NCBI GenBank assembly: GCA_041399155.1
Contig: JAWKTI010000001.1
Span: forward strand, 930,001-994,000
Reading direction: 5' to 3'
Length of the DNA: 64,000 nt
DNA from: Zavarzinella sp.
GTDB taxonomy: Bacteria > Planctomycetota > Planctomycetia > Gemmatales > Gemmataceae
How positions within the stretch are numbered: the first letter of the stretch is position 1; every line of letters starts with the position of its first letter. A program made the translations under genes and the position numbers. The notes under the pieces are model-generated. The model saw nothing but the letters and a program-made list of their open reading frames with translations. It ran no database searches and was not told the DNA's origin. This document shows, in pieces, positions 44,466 to 52,001 of the stretch.

Positions 44466-45137
44466 TTATGATCTCAGACCATTGCCACAATTTGTGTTAG
44501 GTTGGATCACAGCAACATTATGGTTTTCCTTTTTTCGGTGTTTCTCTCTTAAGACAAACAGTTCACGATGCCAATTTGCTGTCATTCGAAACCATTGCCA
44601 TCCAATAACGGTGCCGACCATAAAGCTTCCGCCGATTAAGTATGGTAAGATTCTGTTTTCATAATACAGTCGAACCTTATTCTCTACTTGTCCTGGTTTT
44701 CCAGAACGATGAATGATCGATATTCCAAACGTGTATAATCGAACATTTTCTACATTTTCGCTTCTTGAAACTGCATATTCGGGTTCATGAATCGCGAATG
44801 TGCTTAAAAACGTACCAATAATTGCCGTTACAGACATGATTCCAGCCAATCGCGTCAATCTGAACTCTTTTTCTGGACATTTCTGGAGACGATGGCTTGC
44901 AGAAGCGAACCAAATGAGTGCCCCATGCGAAATCAAGAACACCGACGCCAGGAAATCCAGCACTGGCAGATAGTTTTCAGGAGAGAATAGTGGAAACAGG
45001 AAGTAGTAGATGATACCTGTAGCATAAATTGCAATTCCCCACCAAATTCCTGTCCATTGTGGTTTCAATATGGTTGCAATAATTCCAAAGATGATGACAA
45101 CAAAGATGCAATATTCAATTGTCGAAGACATGGTCAT
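44466..45137 (-). CDS. Hypothetical multi-pass membrane protein
   Basis: A 223-residue protein with about five membrane segments (IEYCIFVVIIFGIIATILK, GIWWGIAIYATGIIYYFLF, VLDFLASVFLISHGALIWF, LAGIMSVTAIIGTFLSTFA and LPYLIGGSFMVGTVIGW). A soluble loop lies between the fourth and fifth. The C-terminus is cytoplasmic and basic. No family is recognised. Base composition is A+T-richer than the neighbouring DUF1501 genes, which may point to acquisition. Convergent with the first DUF1501 gene. Confidence 0.65.
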   Translation of the reverse strand: MTMSSTIEYCIFVVIIFGIIATILKPQWTGIWWGIAIYATGIIYYFLFPLFSPENYLPVLDFLASVFLISHGALIWFASASHRLQKCPEKEFRLTRLAGIMSVTAIIGTFLSTFAIHEPEYAVSRSENVENVRLYTFGISIIHRSGKPGQVENKVRLYYENRILPYLIGGSFMVGTVIGWQWFRMTANWHRELFVLREKHRKKENHNVAVIQPNTNCGNGLRS

Positions 45138-45235
45138 GTGTTTCTGCCAGGCATTTGAACGAAGATGAGTTGCTTGATTGTTTTCAATGTAGTTCAGGCG
45201 AACAATCGCACAGTTTTTATATCAGATGCTTTTGG

Positions 45236-46633
45236 CTAGTTCGCCACTTCCACAATTACTTTTCCTTCCGGCACCAGATACTGTGGGCGGCCGGTGGTAT
45301 CCAGAATGGTGGTATTTGCTGCATCAATTCCCATGTGGTGGTAGAGCGTTGCAAAAATATCCTGGTAGGAAATCGGGCGTTCAATTGCATCTTCCGCCCA
45401 TTTGTTGGTGGCACCAAGCACCATGCCAGTATTGATGCTACCACCTGCCAGTAATGCAGGCCCCACGCGGGGCCAGTGATCTCGGCCGCCGCTCTTATTG
45501 ACACGTGGGGTGCGGCCAAACTCACCCCAAACGATGATACAAACTCGATCCCACAATCCCCGTTCCTTCAAATCAATGATGAACGCATGGATTGCATGGT
45601 CGACAATTGGTAACAGGTTCTTCATCCGTGGGAAGTTATTTGAGTGGGTGTCGAAATCGCTGAACGATACGCTGACGGCACGCACCCCTGCCTCTACTAA
45701 CTTCCTTGCCAGTAATAACTTCCGGCCAGCAAACCGGTCTTCGCTGGTGGTTGATTGTACCCCCACGTTCGAAGCGGGTGCGGTGTAACGTGCGAGTGTT
45801 TTAGCGGATTCTGTTTCCAGATTCAGTGCGTTGGCAAATCGACCGGAAGTCAGCACCGAGGCTGCCTGCTGGGTAAATTGATCTAATGCTTCCATGCTGC
45901 CACTGGAATCAATCTGGCGACGTACAGAATCGAATTGGTTCAGCAGACTCAAACGATCAGACAATCGTTCTGGCGACAAATCAGAAACCAGTTCCAGTTC
46001 GATTTTGTGCTGTTCCCCACGTCGGGCAAGTTCGGTGACCATGCCCGCTTCTAACTCCCGTTGGAACATCTGGGAAATATCTGGCCGAAATGGATTGTAG
46101 GTGGGGCCCAGGAAGCCTGGTCGGGCGCTGTTCCGAACCTGTGGGCGGCCCTGCATGATATCGACAAATGAGGGCGAAGTATCGGTGGTGCTGCCCAGCA
46201 ATTTCTGAATAATCGAGCCAACGGCTGGCCGGCCACCCAACGTACGCAGGTCACGGGCAGAGAATCCCGACTGGCACTGAAAAGCATCGTGCACATTCAC
46301 GGAACCCACCAAAGAGCGGATAAAAACGCAGTCTTTGGCAATCGATGCCAGCTTCGGCATCAATTCGCTGATGAACACACCCGGAATAGTGGTGCGGATC
46401 GGCCGAATATCCCCTCGGATTTCTTCTGGAGCATCCGGTTTGGGATCGAATGTTTCGTGCTGCGGGGCACCACCATCCAGGTGAATGTTAATAATGGCAC
46501 GGTGGGGCGTGTTTTCCGATGCGCGAACCTGAGATGAATTCGCCAATAACCCTGTTAATCCAAATGCAGACAACGAGAGCAGTCGGCGACGATCAACGGG
46601 ATGTCTGATCGAAAACATTGGATCATGGAACAT
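45236..46633 (-). CDS. DUF1501 protein, second copy
   Basis: A 465-residue paralogue. The start MFHDPMFSIRHPVDRRRLLSLSA gives a Tat-like signal with RRRLL. Marks: IHLDGGAPQHETFDPKPDAPEE, VFIRSLVGSVNVHDAFQCQSG, IVWGEFGRTPRVNKSGGRDHW, LAGGSINTGMVLGATNKWAED and the FATLYHHMGIDAANT end. It sits head to tail with the third copy, 29 bases apart, and the two are quite diverged from each other and from the first copy. Confidence 0.92.
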   Translation of the reverse strand: MFHDPMFSIRHPVDRRRLLSLSAFGLTGLLANSSQVRASENTPHRAIINIHLDGGAPQHETFDPKPDAPEEIRGDIRPIRTTIPGVFISELMPKLASIAKDCVFIRSLVGSVNVHDAFQCQSGFSARDLRTLGGRPAVGSIIQKLLGSTTDTSPSFVDIMQGRPQVRNSARPGFLGPTYNPFRPDISQMFQRELEAGMVTELARRGEQHKIELELVSDLSPERLSDRLSLLNQFDSVRRQIDSSGSMEALDQFTQQAASVLTSGRFANALNLETESAKTLARYTAPASNVGVQSTTSEDRFAGRKLLLARKLVEAGVRAVSVSFSDFDTHSNNFPRMKNLLPIVDHAIHAFIIDLKERGLWDRVCIIVWGEFGRTPRVNKSGGRDHWPRVGPALLAGGSINTGMVLGATNKWAEDAIERPISYQDIFATLYHHMGIDAANTTILDTTGRPQYLVPEGKVIVEVAN

Positions 46634-46662
46634 GAATGAACCCGCAAAATAATGAGTGTCTT

Positions 46663-48054
46663 TTAACGAATCAGTTCTGGAATCGGCTGACCGTCAGTAA
46701 TTACTTTGGAAACATCGCCACTGATACCTGAAATCAGCCGCACCTGGCCGATATCCAGCAGTGTGTGCATGATGGTGGAAATCAGAGAGCGAATTGTCAC
46801 CGGTGGGCTGGCCGGGCTGCCTCCGTCCTGATTGGATTTGCCAATAATTTCACCCATTGGCAATCCCCCACCGTACAGCATCAGTGGGCCGATATTCCCC
46901 CAGTGGTCACGACCACCTTTTTTGTTGATTCTTGGCGTGCGGCCCATTTCTCCGCAACACACCAGCAAAATCCTGTCAGACAATCCACGTGCTTCAATAT
47001 CTTCGATCAAAGCAGAAACGGCATGGTCAAACGGTCCACCCACGTAAGGCATGGCATCGCTGGGTGGGGCATTATTCTGGTCGGAATGCATATCCCAGAC
47101 AAAATTGGTGTTGACCGTCACAAAGCCACACCCCGCCTCGCACATGCGGCGTGCCAGCAGCAGCATTTTACCCAGGCATTGGGCGTGGTCAGTGTAGTAT
47201 TTTTTGTTGTTCCATTTTTTGTCAATCGCATCCACATTTACCAGCGGTGCGGTATCGTAGCGGGCAATCAAACGTGGGTCTTCTTTCGACAGATCGAACG
47301 CATCTGCCACCCCACGCAGGATCACATCAAACGCCTGACCAGTGTAGCGGTCGTAGGTTTCCAGCGTCCCTTCGTGGTCCAGCGTCTTGTGAATTCGGTC
47401 AAATGAGGTCAGCAGCGACCGGCGGTCTTCAAATTGTTGTGGGGAGAGTTGCAAACGCATGTTTTTCTGCAGTTCCCCACTGCCACCTGGGATAAACGGT
47501 GCATAGGCACTTCCCAGTGGGCCACTGGCAGGAAAATTGCCCAGATTGGCCACCGGTGCGGTCGCATTTGGCTTCACCGACTCTGGGTAGAGCAGTACGT
47601 TCGTTGGCACACCCGTTGTGGGGTGATTCAGCCCCACCACACGCGAATAATAGGATCCAAGATTCGCACCCAGAGTTTCCTTATGGACAATGGGCTTGGC
47701 ATCGTGATTCGCATCGCCGGGCACGTAAGACCGCACCGTGGTAAATTTGTGGGCAATTTTCGCCAGTTTCTGCATGGTGCTGCCAAAGGTGATCCCAGGG
47801 ATGCTGGTTTTGATCTCCCCTGTCATGCTGCGAATTTCCGCAGGTGCGGTCATTTTGGGGTCAAACGTCTCGTATTGGCTGGGCCCACCGTGCTGGAAGA
47901 GGAAAATAACCGATCGGTTATGCATTACCGACTTTGTCTGGGCTTGCAATTGCAGCAAACCAGGAAAAGTCAGCCCACCTAAGCCTAATGTGCCAACTTG
48001 CAGGAAAGAGCGACGATTAATCCCACGTTCACGTGGATGGGTAAACGACAACAT
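46663..48054 (-). CDS. DUF1501 protein, third copy
   Basis: A 463-residue paralogue. Tat signal: INRRSFLQVGTLGLGGLTFPGLL. Marks: LFQHGGPSQYETFDPKMTAPAE, GMGRTPRINKKGGRDHWGNIGPLML, and the LISTIMHTLLDIGQVRL end. Second gene in a minus-strand pair, upstream of the second copy. Function as a secreted phosphatase- or sulfatase-fold enzyme is inferred from the fold only. Confidence 0.92.
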   Translation of the reverse strand: MLSFTHPRERGINRRSFLQVGTLGLGGLTFPGLLQLQAQTKSVMHNRSVIFLFQHGGPSQYETFDPKMTAPAEIRSMTGEIKTSIPGITFGSTMQKLAKIAHKFTTVRSYVPGDANHDAKPIVHKETLGANLGSYYSRVVGLNHPTTGVPTNVLLYPESVKPNATAPVANLGNFPASGPLGSAYAPFIPGGSGELQKNMRLQLSPQQFEDRRSLLTSFDRIHKTLDHEGTLETYDRYTGQAFDVILRGVADAFDLSKEDPRLIARYDTAPLVNVDAIDKKWNNKKYYTDHAQCLGKMLLLARRMCEAGCGFVTVNTNFVWDMHSDQNNAPPSDAMPYVGGPFDHAVSALIEDIEARGLSDRILLVCCGEMGRTPRINKKGGRDHWGNIGPLMLYGGGLPMGEIIGKSNQDGGSPASPPVTIRSLISTIMHTLLDIGQVRLISGISGDVSKVITDGQPIPELIR

Positions 48055-48172
48055 GATCTGTTTCTCGGCAGGATTGATGAAGTGTAATCGATTTTCAACA
48101 AAGATGAAAGGAAAATTGTTGTTTGAACTTGCGATTTTGGGAAAATTTGCATGATTGCAGCCGCAAATACGA

Positions 48173-48481
48173 TTACATTTCTATCTGGATCTCTTCCCCC
48201 ACGAGCAGCACGGGATAAGACAGAATTCCTGTGCTTGCGGGCGGGTTTAAGTGCTCTCCGGTTCGAACATCAAATTTGGCACCGTGCCACGGGCAGGTGA
48301 TCTGGAAGTTTTCGCACCCACTTTCGTGCAGTGGGGCGGCGCGGTGGCTGCAAACATTGTCTACCACAAAAAATTCATCACCCTGGCGGAATACGGCAAA
48401 GATTTTACCTGCAATTTCCACTGAGCAACCACAACCTTCGTGCGGCACATCAGCCGTGGTTGCTATCGTAAATCGAGCCAT
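48173..48481 (-). CDS. Rieske [2Fe-2S] ferredoxin-type protein (NirD/BphF-like)
   Basis: About 102 residues. The cluster motifs are C-S-H-R-A-A-P-L and C-P-W-H-G-A-K-F-D (CxH...CxxH). It is a small soluble Rieske protein, probably an electron carrier or a small subunit to an oxygenase or reductase. ATG 48481 (MARFTIATTADVP) is used since 20 in-frame residues before it are hydrophobic and overlap the promoter. No partner dioxygenase or reductase is adjacent. Confidence 0.9.
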   Translation of the reverse strand: MARFTIATTADVPHEGCGCSVEIAGKIFAVFRQGDEFFVVDNVCSHRAAPLHESGCENFQITCPWHGAKFDVRTGEHLNPPASTGILSYPVLLVGEEIQIEM

Positions 48482-48601
48482 ACACAAAGTCCCCAACAGA
48501 AATGAGGAAAAGATTGAAGAAAGGTATCTAACGAGTCTCAATTATGTGTATTATTTCATGAAACACAATCCAGAAATGAAGAAGAATTCACATTTTTGGG
48601 T

Positions 48602-50023
48602 TTATTTTTGCTTTCCCTGGGAGGGATAAACCGGATTTAAGCCCACTTTCCAGGTGCGTTTCTTCAGATCGTGGCCAAGATTCTCATAAAAGCGATAGAT
48701 CTCTGCTTCCAGGTTTGCTGTAATTTTCGGTTCTTTTCCCACCAGGTTGGTCAATTCTTTGGGATCGGTGGGCAAGTGATACAGTTCTTTCGTGTTGTTT
48801 TCCATGGTCAGGATCAGTTTCCAACCATCCCAGTCAATCGTGGCCCGTTTGTAAGTGTATTCACGGTAATCAGTTTCACTGAAGATGGGGCTGGGCAGAG
48901 ATATGCCCTCCATGGTGCCACGTAAACTCTTACCACGTAACTGTTTTGCTACACGCTGGGGAGATTTTTGACCCACTAAATCCAGAATGGTGGGCATCAG
49001 ATCAATACTACTAATGGCCGTTGCAATTCGATGACTCTTCGATTGCTTAGGCAGGTGAATTAGCATGGGAACATGCAGTAATTCGTTATACAATGTAAAA
49101 CCGTGATCGTAGCGACCATGTTCATGAAATTCGGTACCATGATCGGAAGTAATAATGATGATCGTTTTTTCATTAAGTTTTAATTTTTGAAATTCTTCCA
49201 TGAATTTGCCAAACTGCTCATCGGTGCGTTGGATTTTTTCATCATAGATCGCCCGCCAGAAGTCCACATCAGTCTGTCGCATCGCCAGTTTCCCCAACGA
49301 CAAACCTTCTTCTCGCAGAATTTCCTGTTCCAGGGCACTACCTGTGAACTTTTCGTCGTAACCTTTGGCCACAAAGCGGTAATCATACCCACCAGTGGGC
49401 ATACATTGTCCATGCACATCGTAGCCGTGCAGGAAAAGAAAAAAACGTTTGTCACGGTGCTCTTTGATCCATTCCAGGGCACGTGGGATGCTGTTTTCGA
49501 ACTTACCAAACACGTTCGCCGGAAAATAATACCGATCAAAGCCCTGTTCGTAGCCAAATCCCCCACTGACACCTGCATTGCCAGTAAAGCCGCCGGTTTT
49601 GTAACCTGCCGCACGAAAAAGATCAGCCAGCGTAACCAGTTCCGGTGCAAGTTCCCCCAGTTTGGCCATTTTCTGCTGCTGTGGGGTCCATAACGCGAAC
49701 TTGTTTGTCATCCGATGTTCGGAAGGATAGACGCCTGTAAACCAGGTCATCGATGCTGGCACCGTCCACGAAGCAACTGAATAAACATTCTCAAATACAT
49801 AAGATTTTTGTGCCAGCTTATCCAGGTGGGGTGTAGTTTTGCGTGGATACCCCAAAAACTGGCAGTGACGTGCCTGAAGTGCATCAAAGCTGACAAAAAT
49901 CACATTGCAATCGGCAAATTGTCCCACTTTGGGCAAATTGGCAGGTTGGGCATTTGAATCAGTTACGCACCAACATGCAGCGAGAACGATCAAATGAAGA
50001 CGGAATGGTGAAAAAAATCTCAT
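48602..50023 (-). CDS. Sulfatase-fold hydrolase lacking the canonical CxPxR motif
   Basis: A 473-residue exported protein; ATG 50023 begins a signal peptide (LHLIVLAACWCVTDSNA). The alkaline phosphatase-like fold is clear: VIFVSFDALQARHCQFLGY, then VFENVYSVASWTVPASMTWF, then IIIITSDHGTEFHEHGRYDHG and LHVPMLIHLP. The formylglycine motif C/S-x-P-x-R is missing: the place is taken by S-W-T-V-P-A-S, as in SWTxPS-type sulfatase-like proteins. So the nucleophile would be Ser or Thr, not formylglycine. Start and stop of the pair overlap as ATGA with the FGE-like gene (50020-50023), so they are translationally coupled. Confidence 0.88.
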   Translation of the reverse strand: MRFFSPFRLHLIVLAACWCVTDSNAQPANLPKVGQFADCNVIFVSFDALQARHCQFLGYPRKTTPHLDKLAQKSYVFENVYSVASWTVPASMTWFTGVYPSEHRMTNKFALWTPQQQKMAKLGELAPELVTLADLFRAAGYKTGGFTGNAGVSGGFGYEQGFDRYYFPANVFGKFENSIPRALEWIKEHRDKRFFLFLHGYDVHGQCMPTGGYDYRFVAKGYDEKFTGSALEQEILREEGLSLGKLAMRQTDVDFWRAIYDEKIQRTDEQFGKFMEEFQKLKLNEKTIIIITSDHGTEFHEHGRYDHGFTLYNELLHVPMLIHLPKQSKSHRIATAISSIDLMPTILDLVGQKSPQRVAKQLRGKSLRGTMEGISLPSPIFSETDYREYTYKRATIDWDGWKLILTMENNTKELYHLPTDPKELTNLVGKEPKITANLEAEIYRFYENLGHDLKKRTWKVGLNPVYPSQGKQK

Positions 50024-51111
50024 TTTTTTGGCTGTTCCATGAAGTTTCGCACCACGCGGAAGCCCACAAAGTGTTTGCGCTCGTCCGGTGTCAAGGAATA
50101 GCGTGCGGATGAGCGTGCCAGTGCCTGATCCATCATCCAGGAGCCACCACGAACGCACTTTGCTTTGCCATCCGGTGGTCCAGTGGGGTCTATTTTCGGC
50201 GAAGTGTTGTAGTAGTTTTTGTCGTACCAGTCAAACACCCACTCTGCCACGTTGCCGTGGACTTCATGTATTCCAAAGTCATTTGGTAAATAGTGGCCCA
50301 CTTGAACAGTCTTGTTGGGTGAATTCCAACCACTGGAAATGCCATAAGCGCCTGCCACTTGTTTTGATTTCACGTTGGATTCTGTTCCCGTGTTCCCATT
50401 GCCAAAAAAATAAGGCGTGGTGGTTCCCGCACGGCAAAAGAATTCCCATTCTGCTTCCGTGGGCAATCGATAGCCATTCCCACCCAGCACCTTGATTTCT
50501 GCCGCAATGATCTGCTTGCCATCACGCTGAATGTTCTTCAACTCGTAATATGGTGCCAGCTTTTCCGCAGCACACAATTTATTGCAATATTCCAATGCAT
50601 CGAACCAGGACACTTTTTCTACGGGCAATTTTTTGGCGATTTTTTGATCCTGAATAAAGTGGCTGGGATTGTAGCCCATTACTTTTTCAAATTCTTCCTG
50701 CGTGACTTCATATTTACCCACGAGAATGTGTTTTGTTAGTTCCACTTCATGGAGTCCTTCGTCCTGCTGACGATCGGGTGCACCAGGAGGCGTTCCCATC
50801 TGAAACTTGCCATGTGCAACCACCACGAAACGGGAATCGAGGCGTTTTTCGATCAATGCGATAATCTTCTTCGCGCGAACACGCACTTCGGCTGAATCAC
50901 TTCTTTCTGCTAGTCGTAAAGCCGGTAGTGCCTCCATGCCCAACTTGCTTAACTCTGCGGTAGCAGCAGTTCGAATATCGAAATCATCATCATCCAGTTG
51001 CTTAATTAATTGTGCCAGCCGCAACGGATTGATGGTGGGTTCATTCGAAAGTAAAGGCCCCACAGTACAAGTGATTGCCGCAATTAGAAAAAAATTAAAA
51101 AAAGCGTGCAT
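50020..51111 (-). CDS. FGE/SUMF1-domain protein with N-terminal HEAT-like region
   Basis: A 363-residue protein, ATG 51111 giving a signal peptide (FFNFFLIAAITCTVGPLLS). Residues about 30-95 are a HEAT-like helical repeat (LDDDDFDIRTAATAELSKLG, EVRVRAKKIIALIE). The formylglycine-generating-enzyme-type domain follows: FQMGTPPGAPDRQQDEGLHE, GKYEVTQEEFEKVMGYNPSHF, PVEKVSWFDALEYCNKL, YRLPTEAEWEFFCRAGT, HEVHGNVAEWVFDWYD and CVRGGSWMMD. The copper-binding Cys pair of true FGEs (C-x4-C near the end) is not present: the place reads ARSSAR. It is more likely a carbohydrate- or ligand-binding DUF323 protein than a sulfatase-activating enzyme. Confidence 0.88.
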   Translation of the reverse strand: MHAFFNFFLIAAITCTVGPLLSNEPTINPLRLAQLIKQLDDDDFDIRTAATAELSKLGMEALPALRLAERSDSAEVRVRAKKIIALIEKRLDSRFVVVAHGKFQMGTPPGAPDRQQDEGLHEVELTKHILVGKYEVTQEEFEKVMGYNPSHFIQDQKIAKKLPVEKVSWFDALEYCNKLCAAEKLAPYYELKNIQRDGKQIIAAEIKVLGGNGYRLPTEAEWEFFCRAGTTTPYFFGNGNTGTESNVKSKQVAGAYGISSGWNSPNKTVQVGHYLPNDFGIHEVHGNVAEWVFDWYDKNYYNTSPKIDPTGPPDGKAKCVRGGSWMMDQALARSSARYSLTPDERKHFVGFRVVRNFMEQPKK

Positions 51112-51413
51112 CGAAATCACTCCCACTGGATTGAGGTTATTTTACCTGATGCGTTATCTGACATGTAAGCAATTCTTGTTCTTTTGCCAACACGTTGCTC
51201 ATAGGCACCGAAACCCATTGTGGGAGCAAGCTATGAGAAATCACTCATCAAAAGGATTTGCCTCTCTTTTCGGGGTTCGTTGCTAGTAAATCAGGCACAA
51301 TCCAACATTTTCAGCATTTAATGGCCTGCTGCATGAATTTTGCCCACCAGTTATCGAGTTCTTACGGATAAAATAGTGCTGATGGTTCCTGATGCTCCCA
51401 ACATGATACTCAG
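51112..51413. other. Non-coding stretch
   Basis: About 300 bases between the divergent FGE-like and BON genes. No gene, hairpin with T-tail or known motif was found. It should hold two promoters. Confidence 0.4.
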
Positions 51414-51773
51414 ATGGCAATAAGATTAATTGTGCTCGCACTTCTTCTGATCGGTGGGACAGGGTGTAATCGTTCAGACGGTGAGAAACTGGTGCGGATC
51501 AGCGAACTGATTATCCAGCGTGCTCGTTCTGCCGCACCCAGTTCATTGCCATTTCAGGAATTCAGCAACGACCCAATCGCACGTCGGGTGCGGCAACGAC
51601 TGGAAAACGATGTTTACTTAAACACTTTTCAGATCGACGTGCAGCAGCGTGTCGATGGCCTCTATTTGTCTGGAACTGTTCCCGATGAAGATTTTCGCAA
51701 GCGTGCAAACGATCTTGCCATCTCCACCGTGGGTGTTGTTGATGTGATCAATCAAATCCAGGTTCAGCCTTAA
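51414..51773 (+). CDS. BON-domain lipoprotein
   Basis: A 119-residue protein. The signal with lipobox (IVLALLLIGGTGC) gives a lipidated Cys at residue 18. A BON domain occupies the C-terminal half: DPIARRVRQRLENDVYLNTFQIDVQQRVDGLYLSGTVPDEDFRKRANDLAISTVGVVDVINQIQV. BON domains bind phospholipid or outer-membrane surfaces (OsmY-like). Likely periplasmic membrane stress role. The downstream gap to 52002 holds nothing evident. Confidence 0.85.
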   Translation: MAIRLIVLALLLIGGTGCNRSDGEKLVRISELIIQRARSAAPSSLPFQEFSNDPIARRVRQRLENDVYLNTFQIDVQQRVDGLYLSGTVPDEDFRKRANDLAISTVGVVDVINQIQVQP

Positions 51774-52001
51774 ACTATTTCCAGAAAAGTAGTTAGGTGA
51801 AACCATTATCTTTTATTCAAAAATCGTATATATATTAGATTCGTTATATAGCAAGTCGCGACTGATTTCTCCCAGGCACTTCCAGTGGGTGAAATTTTTT
51901 CAGATATTTGCCATACGGAACTATATGGACGAATTTTGCGTCTAAAATACGTTCAGCGAGTTGCTTGTTAGCGTTCCAACCAAGGATAGTGGGTAGGCAC
52001 A

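Noticed and set aside
48602..51111. Sulfatase plus sulfatase-activating enzyme operon
   Set aside because: Neither the CxPxR motif nor the FGE Cys pair is present, so the standard interpretation does not hold.
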